DNA of 19,524 bases from Paludibacteraceae bacterium (GTDB taxonomy: Bacteria > Bacteroidota > Bacteroidia > Bacteroidales > Paludibacteraceae), in the NCBI GenBank assembly GCA_024400275.1, contig JAKSMY010000037.1, positions 1 to 19,524 on the forward strand, written 5' to 3'. Positions 7,588 through 15,938 of the stretch are shown in pieces. A model generated the notes under the pieces. That model was not told the DNA's origin. It saw only the letters and a program-made list of their open reading frames with translations, and made no database searches. The position numbers and the translations under genes are program-made. Positions within the stretch are counted from its first letter, which is position 1. Each line of letters starts with the position of its first letter.

Positions 7588-8159
7588 AAATTATCTTAGG
7601 TAGCCAATCCCCCCGCCGCAGAGAATTGTTGGCGGGGTTGGATATACCTTTCACCGCCATCAATATACACGCAGACGAAAGTTATCCGTCTTCTTTGCAG
7701 AAAGGAGATATACCTGAGTATATCGCTTGCGAGAAAGCTCGCGCTTATTCCTGCCAACTGAAAGAAGACGAACTACTTATTACCGCCGACACCATTGTTT
7801 GGTTAGACGGCGAGGTATTAGGCAAACCCAAAAACGAGCAGGAAGCCTGCCGGATGTTACACCAATTAAGCGGAAGAACACATCAGGTCTATACCGGTGT
7901 CTGCTTTATGACCGCACAAGGTATAACCGAACGTTTTTCAGACCAAACCGATGTCACGTTTAAGGAACTGACAGAAGAAGAAATTGCCGACTATGTCCAA
8001 CGATATAAGCCGTTAGACAAAGCCGGCGCGTATGGTGTACAGGAATGGATTGGCTATATAGCCGTTACCGGACTAAAAGGTTCTTACTTCAATGTGATGG
8101 GATTTCCCATCAACCGAGTTTATGAAGTGCTGAAGAGACATATAGGCACTGTATTATAA
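7584..8159 (+). CDS. maf: Maf-family nucleoside triphosphate pyrophosphatase
   Basis: A 191-residue cytoplasmic Maf/HAM1-fold protein, the usual length. Motifs include GSQSPRRRELL at the N-terminus, ADTIVW with the catalytic Asp, LGKPKNEQEA, SGRTHQVYTGV, DKAGAYGVQEWIG, and the tail GSYFNVMGFP. Characterised Maf proteins hydrolyse dTTP, UTP or modified nucleotides to the monophosphate, as house-cleaning enzymes; the name septum-formation inhibitor is historical. The ATG overlaps the UbiA stop as ATGA. The stop overlaps the end of the convergent S41 protease gene by 6 bases, so no room remains for a terminator between them. Confidence 0.95.
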   Translation: MKIILGSQSPRRRELLAGLDIPFTAINIHADESYPSSLQKGDIPEYIACEKARAYSCQLKEDELLITADTIVWLDGEVLGKPKNEQEACRMLHQLSGRTHQVYTGVCFMTAQGITERFSDQTDVTFKELTEEEIADYVQRYKPLDKAGAYGVQEWIGYIAVTGLKGSYFNVMGFPINRVYEVLKRHIGTVL

Positions 8160-9767
8160 TTCGCCTGATAATACTTCCACCGCTTTTTTGGTGATGTCAT
8201 CATCTCTTTCAAACAAAGGGAAGAAACCTTCGTCGCCCAATATATTACGTACTATATAAGCATTCACCAAACGAACTAACCACGGACGTGATTTGGATAA
8301 TTGTTCCGGATTGGGCTCCAAACCTTTTTTCTGTACAAACGTTACAAATTCAGGAATCCAATCAACATCCAGCAAATGGCGTTCCAATTCTTTCCAATCT
8401 TTATATTGCTCCAATTGCTTGCGATGACGACTGGTATAATCAAACGCAAACTGATAGGTATAAGCACGATTAACACAAACATTGTAATAAGGAGTATTCA
8501 AAGACGTATCGCTACCCACAAAGATATCCGGTGTTATGCCACCGCCACCATGTACTACACGGCCTGATTTGGTGTAATAAACCGTTGTATCTTGCTGAAT
8601 GCTGTCTGCCGAATAAAACTCGCCATGCTCAAAACGATTCAGCAATTCTTTCTCATAATCCTGCTGTTTACCCATTGTATAAGGTTTTTGAATACAGCGA
8701 CCGGAAGGAGTATAATAGCGAGCCACCGTCAGCCGCACGGCACTACCGTCAGGGAAAGGTAACTGCTGCTGCACCAAACCCTTGCCAAATGAGCGACGGC
8801 CTATAATCTGAGCCCTGTCGTTATCTTGCATAGCCCCCGCAAAGATTTCACTGGCAGAAGCAGAAAAGCCATCAATCAGCACCACCACAGGTACGTTTGT
8901 AAACCGGCCCGTACCGTTGGCACGTGCCTCATATTTAGGATAAGCACGCCCCTCGGAGTAAACAATCAAATCTTCTGACTGCAAAAACTCATTCGCCATA
9001 CGAATAGCTTGCTCCATATAGCCGCCTGAGTTCTCCCGCAAATCAATCATATAACCTTCTGCTCCCTGCGATTTAAGCATAGCCAAGGCTGAAATAAACT
9101 CATCGTATGTTTTTTCTCCAAATTTATTGACGCGCACAAAACCTATATTATGACCGTTATACGGGATAATAAACTTGGCATCCACCGAATTTACCGGTAT
9201 ATCACCACGAATCACAGTATAGCGCAACACTTCTTGTACCCCGTCACGACGAATACCCAAAACCACGCGTGTACCTTTTTCGCCACGCAAGGTATGCATT
9301 ACTTTTTCGTTTGTAATGCCTTTCCCGACAAAAGACGAGTCATTCACTTCCACAATCTTATCTCCTGCCAACAAACCAACCCCTTCACTGGGACCGCCGG
9401 AGATGACCGCCACAATCTGAATGGTATCGTTTTGTATGTTGAACTGCACACCTATACCGGAGAAAGACGAAGACAACTCGGAATTAACCATATCCAAATC
9501 TTTCTTAGGTATATAAGCCGAGTGCGGATCTAATTTTTCAACGAATTGTTGCATCACGTCATCGGTAATGCTGTCCACATTCAGATTATCTACGTACATC
9601 TGCTCCATCATCTGAAGCAACTGATCCACCTTGCCTGTCGAGGTCATCAAACGGCCATTTTGGATATAAAAACGTTGTGCATTCGCTTTATTGGACACGG
9701 CATTACCAATCAGGAAACCTGCCACTAAAAAGAGAACAGTCAATGTGGGAAGAAAATATTTTTTCAT
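8154..9767 (-). CDS. S41 family C-terminal processing protease (Prc/CtpA type)
   Basis: A serine protease of 537 residues from the ATG at 9767. A TTG two codons earlier is possible but less likely. The N-terminal hydrophobic segment (KKYFLPTLTVLFLVAGFLIG) is a signal peptide or anchor, so it acts in the periplasm. A PDZ domain (about 80-170; GIGVQFNIQNDT, GDKIVEVNDS) is followed by the S41 fold. In GFSASASEIF the middle Ser (S304) is the expected nucleophile, with the catalytic Lys in SFGKG (K329), a 25-residue spacing as in E. coli Prc. About 180 residues follow, with GGGGITPDIF and a helical tail. Such proteases trim or degrade envelope proteins and peptidoglycan enzymes. It starts 12 bases after the deaminase stop. 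Confidence 0.93.
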   Translation of the reverse strand: MKKYFLPTLTVLFLVAGFLIGNAVSNKANAQRFYIQNGRLMTSTGKVDQLLQMMEQMYVDNLNVDSITDDVMQQFVEKLDPHSAYIPKKDLDMVNSELSSSFSGIGVQFNIQNDTIQIVAVISGGPSEGVGLLAGDKIVEVNDSSFVGKGITNEKVMHTLRGEKGTRVVLGIRRDGVQEVLRYTVIRGDIPVNSVDAKFIIPYNGHNIGFVRVNKFGEKTYDEFISALAMLKSQGAEGYMIDLRENSGGYMEQAIRMANEFLQSEDLIVYSEGRAYPKYEARANGTGRFTNVPVVVLIDGFSASASEIFAGAMQDNDRAQIIGRRSFGKGLVQQQLPFPDGSAVRLTVARYYTPSGRCIQKPYTMGKQQDYEKELLNRFEHGEFYSADSIQQDTTVYYTKSGRVVHGGGGITPDIFVGSDTSLNTPYYNVCVNRAYTYQFAFDYTSRHRKQLEQYKDWKELERHLLDVDWIPEFVTFVQKKGLEPNPEQLSKSRPWLVRLVNAYIVRNILGDEGFFPLFERDDDITKKAVEVLSGEL

Positions 9768-9779
9768 TGTCAAAAAGGT

Positions 9780-10202
9780 TTATTTATCAAATGGCATATA
9801 TTCAACCGTCACACCGGCCTGACGAAGAAGGTCTATACCGTCCATAATACGATATTCCTCGCCATAAACGACCCTTTTTATGCCGGATTGAATAATCAAC
9901 TTGCTACATTCCATACACGGTGAAGCTGTCACGTACAACGTTGCTCCGTCTGCTGAATTATGTGAACGCGCCACCTTTGTGATGGCATTTGCTTCTGCAT
10001 GTAGCACGTACGGAAACGAGGCATTATTGTCATCTTCACACTTATTTTCAAATCCTGAGGGTGTACCATTGTACCCATCAGAGATAATCATTTGGTCTTT
10101 GACTAATAAAGCCCCCACCTTACGGCGCACACAATAGGAGTTCTCTGACCATGTACGTGCCATCTTCATATATAGATGGTCTCGTTTTTCTTGTTTATTC
10201 AT
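9780..10202 (-). CDS. dCMP-deaminase family zinc deaminase
   Basis: A 140-residue cytidine/deoxycytidylate deaminase-fold protein. The zinc site is complete: H68-A-E70 (ligand and catalytic Glu) and P95-C96-x-x-C99. The upstream GYNGTPSGF and NKCEDD stretch is typical of the dCMP deaminase/ComEB group. The expected reaction is dCMP to dUMP, feeding thymidylate synthesis, in the cytoplasm; a relaxed substrate range cannot be excluded. The ATG overlaps the mpl stop by 4 bases (ATGA), so translation is coupled. It sits between a wall-recycling ligase and a protease, an association that looks like operon packing and not one pathway. Confidence 0.94.
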   Translation of the reverse strand: MNKQEKRDHLYMKMARTWSENSYCVRRKVGALLVKDQMIISDGYNGTPSGFENKCEDDNNASFPYVLHAEANAITKVARSHNSADGATLYVTASPCMECSKLIIQSGIKRVVYGEEYRIMDGIDLLRQAGVTVEYMPFDK

Positions 10203-11512
10203 GATAGCAATTCTTTTGCGAATTCACTTATTTGAATACCATCAAAGGTACCGCTGGACATCATCAGCAATGCCGTATTATCGTAATTCAGTTCTCTTAG
10301 CCGTGCTTGCAATGCCGGACTATCCGTATATACCTCTACATTTTTCGTGCCAAAAGCTGTAGCCACCTCATCTTTTGAGATGGGAGTGAGACGTTTATGC
10401 TCAATCACTTTCGGATTGAAATACACAAAAGCCTTGTCTGCTTCCGCCATACAGTCCTTATACTGAGGCAGAAAATCAGCCATCAGCGAAGAGAAAGTAT
10501 GCAATTCCATACAAGCGATAAGTTGCTTGTCGGGATAACGTTCACGAACGGCATTAACAGTCGCTTTCAGTTTAGACGGAGAGTGGGCAAAGTCTTTATA
10601 TGCCACACTGTCGTTGATTTCACATATTTTTTCCAAACGGTTGCTGGCTCCGGTAAAAGTAGCTATCTCACGGTAAAAATTTTCTCTCTTTACCCCTATC
10701 TGTTCGCATATCAAACATGCTGCCTGCAGGTTCTGCATATTATGGCGGCCAAACACTTGCATTGCCACATCGCCCATATATTCCCTATACGGCACACATT
10801 GCAAACGGTCTTGCGCTTCCTTAGCCAACTGACAGAGATTGTCGTCTCCCGCAAAATAAACAAACGTCTTGCCTATGGTGGCTACGAACTTGCGGAAGGT
10901 CTCCACATATTCCGAGAACGTAGGGAAGACGTTGATATGATCCCACGCTATACCCGTCAAGATGGCATAATCCGGCTTATACAGCAAGAATTTGCTACGC
11001 AAATCCAAAGGAGAAGTTAGGTATTCATCGCCTTCAAAAACAGCATATTTGGCTGTATCGCTCAACCGAACCATCCGTTCAAAGCCCTCTATCTGCGCTC
11101 CCACCATATAATCTGCCTCTATACCCAAGCAATTGAGCACGTATAGAATCATAGCCGTCGTTGTAGTTTTGCCATGACTGCCCCCTACAACAATACGGAT
11201 TTTGTCTTTGGTCTGCTCATAAAGGTATTCGGGAAAGGAATAAATCTTTATACCTAATTCACGGGCACGAACCAGTTCGGGATTATCTTCGCGGGCATGC
11301 ATACCCAAAATGACGGCATCTAAGTCCGGTGTGATACGTTCCGGATACCAGCCCATCCGATCCGGCAACAGACCTGCCTCACGCAAATGAGTCAAGGCAG
11401 GATCAAAAATCTCATCATCTGAACCGGTGACTACATATCCTTTCTTGCTGGCAACAGCCATTGCCAAATTATGCATGGCTGCACCGCCGATAGCTATAAA
11501 GTGTATTCTCAT
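10199..11512 (-). CDS. mpl: UDP-N-acetylmuramate:tripeptide ligase (Mpl-type Mur ligase)
   Basis: A 437-residue Mur ligase that in the Mpl family joins the recycled tripeptide L-Ala-gamma-D-Glu-meso-DAP to UDP-MurNAc, saving peptidoglycan turnover products. The N-terminal Rossmann domain begins MRIHFIAIGGAAMHNLA. The ATP loop is GSHGKTTTT (111-119). The central domain has EGDEYLTSPLD and AWDHINVFPTF, and the C-terminal domain has KDFAHSPSKLKATV and MELHTFSS. MurC is the nearest alternative, but the DFAHSP segment and the N-terminus favour Mpl. It begins after the secDF terminator with AGAGG two bases before ATG, unusually close. No promoter was recognised in the short gap, so read-through from secDF is possible. 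Confidence 0.92.
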   Translation of the reverse strand: MRIHFIAIGGAAMHNLAMAVASKKGYVVTGSDDEIFDPALTHLREAGLLPDRMGWYPERITPDLDAVILGMHAREDNPELVRARELGIKIYSFPEYLYEQTKDKIRIVVGGSHGKTTTTAMILYVLNCLGIEADYMVGAQIEGFERMVRLSDTAKYAVFEGDEYLTSPLDLRSKFLLYKPDYAILTGIAWDHINVFPTFSEYVETFRKFVATIGKTFVYFAGDDNLCQLAKEAQDRLQCVPYREYMGDVAMQVFGRHNMQNLQAACLICEQIGVKRENFYREIATFTGASNRLEKICEINDSVAYKDFAHSPSKLKATVNAVRERYPDKQLIACMELHTFSSLMADFLPQYKDCMAEADKAFVYFNPKVIEHKRLTPISKDEVATAFGTKNVEVYTDSPALQARLRELNYDNTALLMMSSGTFDGIQISEFAKELLS

Positions 11513-11545
11513 ACCTCTTAATGTTTAACTCTTCATTCATAATTC

Positions 11546-11577
11546 TAAATAAGGTGCCCAAATGAGCACCTTATTTA
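11546..11577 (-). terminator. terminator after secDF
   Basis: A perfect 12-bp stem, TAAATAAGGTGC/GCACCTTATTTA, encloses an 8-base loop, 23 bases past the secDF stop. The T-rich 3' part of the stem supplies the U-run on the minus strand. Because it is symmetric it could work both ways, but only minus-strand genes flank it. It separates secDF from mpl, perhaps incompletely. Confidence 0.8.
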
Positions 11578-11582
11578 TATTA

Positions 11583-11594
11583 CGCACGCGTGCG
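11583..11594. repeat. GC-rich 12-bp palindrome CGCACGCGTGCG
   Basis: A perfect self-complementary 12-mer of alternating purine and pyrimidine lies between the secDF stop codon and its terminator, in otherwise AT-rich DNA. It could extrude a small cruciform, bind a dimeric protein, or be a short genome-dispersed motif. I cannot tell which. Confidence 0.5.
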
Positions 11595-11599
11595 CGAGT

Positions 11600-14500
11600 T
11601 TATTTCATTTCACGACGACGCTCTTGGGCTTTTTGAATCACGTATGCGACATTGGGAGCCAAGCACATAGAAGAGTATGTACCTACAATCACACCTACCA
11701 ACAGAGCAAATACGAAACCGCGAATGCTCTCACCGCCAAATACGAAGATGGCAAGCAAAACGACGAAGGTGGACATTGAGGTTGAGAAGGTACGGCTCAA
11801 GGTTGCGTTGATGGCATCATTGATATTAACGGCACCGTCACGTTTCGAATATAAGGTGTTATATTCACGTACACGGTCAAAGATAACCACGGTATCGTTG
11901 ATAGAGTAACCGATTACTGTCAGAATAGCTGCAATAAAGGCTTGGTCAATCTCCATAGAGAAAGGCATTACTTTCCATAACAAGGCATAACTTCCCAATA
12001 CCAGAATAGAATCGTGAGCCAAAGCGACAACGGCACCTACCGAATAAGCAAAGTTGCGGAAACGGAGCAGGATGTACAAGAAGATACCTATCAATGCACA
12101 AACGACAGCAATAAAGGCAGCAGCCGTGATGTCGTCTGCGATGGCGGGACCAACTTTTTGAGACTGCATAATACCCACTTCAGGATTGATTTCTGTGGAT
12201 TTGAACTCATCTAAAGTCGTTCCTTCCGGCAGATATTCTTTCAGCCCCTCGTATAGCAATGCTTCTATCTCATCGTCTAATGTCTCACTATTCTCCTGAA
12301 TCTTAAAGTTGGTAGAGATACGAACCTGGTTTTGTGCACCGATAGTGATAACACGCATACTCAGGTTTTCTCCCTCCGGATTTTGAGGCATAAAGACATT
12401 CAACAAAGACTGTTCAACAGATTGTGTATTGACATCTTGTGCAAAACGTACTACATAGTTACGGCCACCGGAGAAGTCGATACCCAAGTTCAGTTTACCG
12501 AACATGTGAGGCTCCAAACCGAGCAAACCGATACATACCAGAACACCTGAAATAATAAAGAACACTTTGCGGGTCTCCACAAATTTGGCTTTTACGTTTT
12601 GCAGGAAGTTCTCCATCAGTTTGGTAGTGAAACTAACAGCTTTGGCATTATCCTTATTGGCGTATGCCTCCAACCACAGACGGGTCAGGAACACAGCGGT
12701 CAAGAAAGAAGTAATAATACCAATCATATAGGTTACGGCGAAGCCCTTGATAGGACCTGTACCGAAGATAGCCAGAATAGCACCGGTCAGGAAACTGGTC
12801 ACGTTAGCATCTACAATGGCAGAGATGGCACCCTTGAAGCCATCTTCGATAGCTTTCTTCAAGTTCTTGCCTGCACGCATTTCCTCACGGATACGCTCGT
12901 AGATAAGCACGTTGGCATCTACTGCCATACCCATTGTCAGCACGATACCGGCAATACCCGGCAACGTCAATACGGCTGAGAAAGAGGCAAGTACACCTAC
13001 CAACAGGAAGACGTTGCACAGCAAAGCAGCGTCGGCTATCAGTCCGGGCACCCAACCATAGTAGAAAATCATATATAATAATATAAGGACAAAGCCCAAT
13101 GCAAACGACCACAGACCGTTCACAACAGCTTCATGACCCAATGAAGGACCTACAACATCTTCTTGAATAATACGTGCAGGAGCAGGCATCTTACCGGATT
13201 TCAACGTGTTGGCCAAGTCTTTAGCCTCTTCCACTGTAAAGTTACCGGTAATTTGTGAATTACCGCCGGCAATTTCGTTTTGAACGGTTGGGAAACTATA
13301 TACATATCCGTCCAATACGATAGCCACCGATTTACCGATATTATCTTTGGTGATACGTTGCCAAGCCTTGGCACCCTCTGCATTCATCGACATACTAACG
13401 TTGGCGAATGCGCTCAATTGACCGAAGTCAGCACGTGCATCGGTGATAACGTCACCTTCCAACGAAGCGCGGCCGTCACGTTGAGCCTTCAGGGCTACCA
13501 ACTGATAGTAAGCCTCAGCCTCATCAATAGCCTTTACGGTCCAGAAGAAGCGCAAGTCACGCGGCAACACCTGTTTAGCCATCGTAGAACTTAACATGGC
13601 GTTCACACGAGCCGTATCGGTATAATGAACCGTACCGACAACAGGTCCGCGATAGGCTTGACCGGCTTGGTTGATTGACGGGTTCAGAATAGCGAACAGG
13701 GGGTTCTCTTTCTTATATTTCTCCAAAGCGGCTGCGTTATCTGCCACTTCAGCCGTGGTATCTTCTGCCAAAGCGTCAATCAGGCTTTCTGTCGATGCGG
13801 TATCAGATACAGCTTCTTCTTCGGCTGCTTCGGTTGCTACTGCCTCTTCTTCGCTTGCTGTCTCTGCTGTTGCAGCTGCCATGTCACGGTTGATTTGTGC
13901 CATAGCGGGCAGAATCTCCGAGAAATCATAGGTCTCCCAGAATTCGAGGTTGGCACTACCTTGCAGCAATTTACGGACACGCTCCGGCTCTTTAATACCC
14001 GGCAACTCAATCAAGATACGTCCGGCTTGGCTCAGTTTTTGGATATTAGGTTGAACCACACCGAAACGGTCGATACGTGTACGCAACACGTTGAAGGAGT
14101 TGGTGATAGCGCCATCTACTTCCTCACGGATAACTTTTTCAACCTCATCATTGGTGGAGTTGAGAGTCACTTTATCTTTCAATTCGAAAGTAGAGAACAC
14201 GCCGGCTAATTGGGCATTGGGGTCCAATTCTTTGTAGGACTCAATGAAGAGGGTTACAAAATCCTCGCCGCTGTTTTTCTGTTTCTCTTGAGCCTTAGCG
14301 ATGGCTGCATTGAAGTTCTCGGTAGTGTTGTAACCGCTCAACGCACGAATAATCTCCGGAACGGACACTTCCATCGTTACGTTCATACCGCCCTTCAAGT
14401 CCAAACCAAGGTTGATTTCTTTCTCGCGGCACTCTTTCAAAGTGTAACCGCACCAAACTTTCTGGGACGCAATGGAATCCAGATAAAAATACTCTTTTGC

Positions 14501-14629
14501 CGCATCGTCGCCGGCATACTCTTTGGCTTTCTTGTCATAATGTGACGTAACCAAAGAAAAACTCAGATAAAAGGCGCATACCAGTGCCAAGCACACCGCC
14601 AAAATCCGTACTAATCCTTTGTTTTGCAT
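11600..14629 (-). CDS. secDF: fused protein-export membrane protein SecD-SecF
   Basis: A 1009-residue fusion of SecD and SecF, the proton-driven accessory of the SecYEG translocon that helps pull proteins across the inner membrane. The SecD half has an N-terminal membrane segment, GLDLKGGMNVTMEV at about 74-87, the first periplasmic domain, and a membrane block with MGMAVDANVLIYERIREE. The SecF half restarts at about 690 with NLGIDFSGGRNYVVRF and ends with a membrane block carrying GYSINDTVVIFDRVREY. The two conserved membrane Asp residues for proton flow are present. Residues about 246-303 are a low-complexity Ala/Glu/Thr-rich stretch inserted in the SecD periplasmic region. It has its own promoter (14672-14704) and terminator. 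Fused SecDF is the usual form in Bacteroidetes. Confidence 0.97.
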   Translation of the reverse strand: MQNKGLVRILAVCLALVCAFYLSFSLVTSHYDKKAKEYAGDDAAKEYFYLDSIASQKVWCGYTLKECREKEINLGLDLKGGMNVTMEVSVPEIIRALSGYNTTENFNAAIAKAQEKQKNSGEDFVTLFIESYKELDPNAQLAGVFSTFELKDKVTLNSTNDEVEKVIREEVDGAITNSFNVLRTRIDRFGVVQPNIQKLSQAGRILIELPGIKEPERVRKLLQGSANLEFWETYDFSEILPAMAQINRDMAAATAETASEEEAVATEAAEEEAVSDTASTESLIDALAEDTTAEVADNAAALEKYKKENPLFAILNPSINQAGQAYRGPVVGTVHYTDTARVNAMLSSTMAKQVLPRDLRFFWTVKAIDEAEAYYQLVALKAQRDGRASLEGDVITDARADFGQLSAFANVSMSMNAEGAKAWQRITKDNIGKSVAIVLDGYVYSFPTVQNEIAGGNSQITGNFTVEEAKDLANTLKSGKMPAPARIIQEDVVGPSLGHEAVVNGLWSFALGFVLILLYMIFYYGWVPGLIADAALLCNVFLLVGVLASFSAVLTLPGIAGIVLTMGMAVDANVLIYERIREEMRAGKNLKKAIEDGFKGAISAIVDANVTSFLTGAILAIFGTGPIKGFAVTYMIGIITSFLTAVFLTRLWLEAYANKDNAKAVSFTTKLMENFLQNVKAKFVETRKVFFIISGVLVCIGLLGLEPHMFGKLNLGIDFSGGRNYVVRFAQDVNTQSVEQSLLNVFMPQNPEGENLSMRVITIGAQNQVRISTNFKIQENSETLDDEIEALLYEGLKEYLPEGTTLDEFKSTEINPEVGIMQSQKVGPAIADDITAAAFIAVVCALIGIFLYILLRFRNFAYSVGAVVALAHDSILVLGSYALLWKVMPFSMEIDQAFIAAILTVIGYSINDTVVIFDRVREYNTLYSKRDGAVNINDAINATLSRTFSTSMSTFVVLLAIFVFGGESIRGFVFALLVGVIVGTYSSMCLAPNVAYVIQKAQERRREMK

Positions 14630-14671
14630 AAAATTTATAATTTATTAGTTTTGTTTTTTCGCAAAAAGCGT

Positions 14672-14704
14672 GCAAAATTACTATTTTTTTTTGACTTATG
14701 CAAA
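14672..14704 (-). promoter_or_regulatory. promoter of secDF
   Basis: Minus strand: -33 TTTG (14701-14704), 20-base spacer ending in an A10 tract plus TAG, -7 TAATTTTGC (14672-14680). The -7 region is the same as in the pta promoter. The secDF ATG lies 43 bases further on. Confidence 0.82.
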
Positions 14705-14733
14705 TATTTTTGGTATTTTCTTTGAAAATACAC

Positions 14734-14761
14734 AAAAAAAGTCCTTCGAAGACCGAAGGAC
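14734..14761 (-). terminator. rho-independent terminator of tRNA-fMet
   Basis: Minus strand: the stem GTCCTTCG/CGAAGGAC (8 bp, 5-base loop) is followed by TTTTTTT. It lies eight bases past the tRNA 3' end. Confidence 0.93.
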
Positions 14762-14768
14762 CACCTTG

Positions 14769-14840
<72 letters not shown>

Positions 14841-14868
14841 ATATGCACCATTATTCTCAAATGGGACT

Positions 14869-14901
14869 GCAAAGGTACAACTTTTTTTTTACATGACCAA
14901 A
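14869..14901 (-). promoter_or_regulatory. promoter of tRNA-fMet
   Basis: Minus strand: -33 TTTG (14898-14901), 20-base spacer with an A10 tract, -7 TACCTTTGC (14869-14877), 28 bases before the tRNA. Its upstream part runs up to the 3' end of the glycosyltransferase gene (stop at 14918), with no terminator between, so some read-through into the tRNA is likely. Confidence 0.87.
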
Positions 14902-14917
14902 TTTTTTGGCAATAAAA

Positions 14918-15916
14918 TCACTTTTTTGCGGATTTTGCTGTTTTTAGGGTGTGTATTTCAGCCAAATATGCTTGTTCCGGCTGCCCCGGTGTTGGGTAAA
15001 AAACGGCTTTTCCCAACACGCCTAATCGTTCCAAATCCATAATCGTTGAATAACCACTTCGGCATATTATCTGCTCTGCACCCAACAATGCTGCTGCCAA
15101 TTCGTCATCACCCAACCATGGCACGACGGTAATGTTGCCGTGCTGTAATTTTGTAAATGGCTTCTTCACTTTGCCTTGCACCAGCAGATGTTTGCCTGTC
15201 TGCTGCGCCATTTGTGCCAAAACCTGCTGCTCGAAAATACTCCGTTGCGGCTCCAAGCCGGAGAGAAGGGCTACCACGTGGTATTGATGTTGGCTGATGC
15301 CATTGTTGTTGGCTGATGCCATTGTTGTTTGCGCTGAGCACAATTGATATATACCGAAGCGCGATAACGGACCGATATATTTGACTTTATCACTCACTTT
15401 CTTGGGGTGCCCCAATATGCCGGACAGCCCTTTTTGTTCATAATCCGGCACCCACACCTCACTGTATTTATTGTACACCTGCGCGTGCAGACGCGCTGCC
15501 AAAGGCTCCAGCCAGTGCCAGAAACGCGGCAAGCGAATCCACAGTTGATGGGTCATATACACACACCGTGTTCGTTGGCTATATAATCCAAACCGGTTGT
15601 CTGACACCACCAAATCGAAGGGTTCAGTACGCAATAACTGTTCCAATCGTGCCTCGTCTTCCAACGAGAAACGAATCAATTTAGGCAATGCCCGCAACAT
15701 AGCCCAAACCTGACTTTTTCCTTTGCTGTATGTCAGTTCCAGACTTGCCAACTCAACGTATCGTAGATTAGGGAAATAACGTTTCAGCCAAACCAGACTC
15801 TCTCCGTCACCTCCCAAAACGACTTCATGTCCTTCGCTCATATACCGACGCACCAACGCGACACACCGTGTAGCGTGTCCCAGTCCCCAGTTCAGTGGTG
15901 CAATCAGAATTTTCAT
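14918..15916 (-). CDS. GT-B fold glycosyltransferase (MurG/GT28-like)
   Basis: A 332-residue putative glycosyltransferase. The N-terminus MKILIAPLNWGLGHATR carries the Gly-rich acceptor-side loop of MurG/GT1-like enzymes (G11-L-G-H14). The C-terminal half has ALLSGLEPQRS, the donor-site stretch ICRSGYSTIMDLERLG, and PTPGQPEQAYLAE. There is no membrane segment; it is probably a cytoplasmic or membrane-associated enzyme acting on a lipid or envelope sugar, with donor and acceptor unknown. I chose the ATG at 15916 because it gives the family N-terminus and lies 23 bases past a -7 box; the longer TTG-started frame would cover the promoter. Residues about 197-210, between the two domains, are encoded by a 19-bp tandem duplication, and two copies are needed to keep the frame. 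Confidence 0.85.
   Translation of the reverse strand: MKILIAPLNWGLGHATRCVALVRRYMSEGHEVVLGGDGESLVWLKRYFPNLRYVELASLELTYSKGKSQVWAMLRALPKLIRFSLEDEARLEQLLRTEPFDLVVSDNRFGLYSQRTRCVYMTHQLWIRLPRFWHWLEPLAARLHAQVYNKYSEVWVPDYEQKGLSGILGHPKKVSDKVKYIGPLSRFGIYQLCSAQTTMASANNNGISQHQYHVVALLSGLEPQRSIFEQQVLAQMAQQTGKHLLVQGKVKKPFTKLQHGNITVVPWLGDDELAAALLGAEQIICRSGYSTIMDLERLGVLGKAVFYPTPGQPEQAYLAEIHTLKTAKSAKK
15288..15329. repeat. 19-bp tandem duplication inside the glycosyltransferase gene
   Basis: TGGCTGATGCCATTGTTGT occurs twice in direct succession (15291-15309 and 15310-15328), with identity extending a few bases on both sides (about 2.2 copies). The unit is 19 bases, not a multiple of three, so copy number sets the reading frame of the surrounding gene. 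Confidence 0.95.
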
Positions 15917-15938
15917 AAGCGAATAACCCTTTGATTGT

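Noticed and set aside
8154..11512. Mpl, deaminase and S41 protease as a dedicated defence or nucleotide-signalling system
   Set aside because: All three are ordinary housekeeping families with complete standard motifs; close packing alone does not support a defence role.
15108..15341. 77-codon minus-strand ORF overlapping the glycosyltransferase
   Set aside because: It is the shifted frame through the 19-bp duplication, without family motifs; the main frame carries the conserved donor-site motifs.
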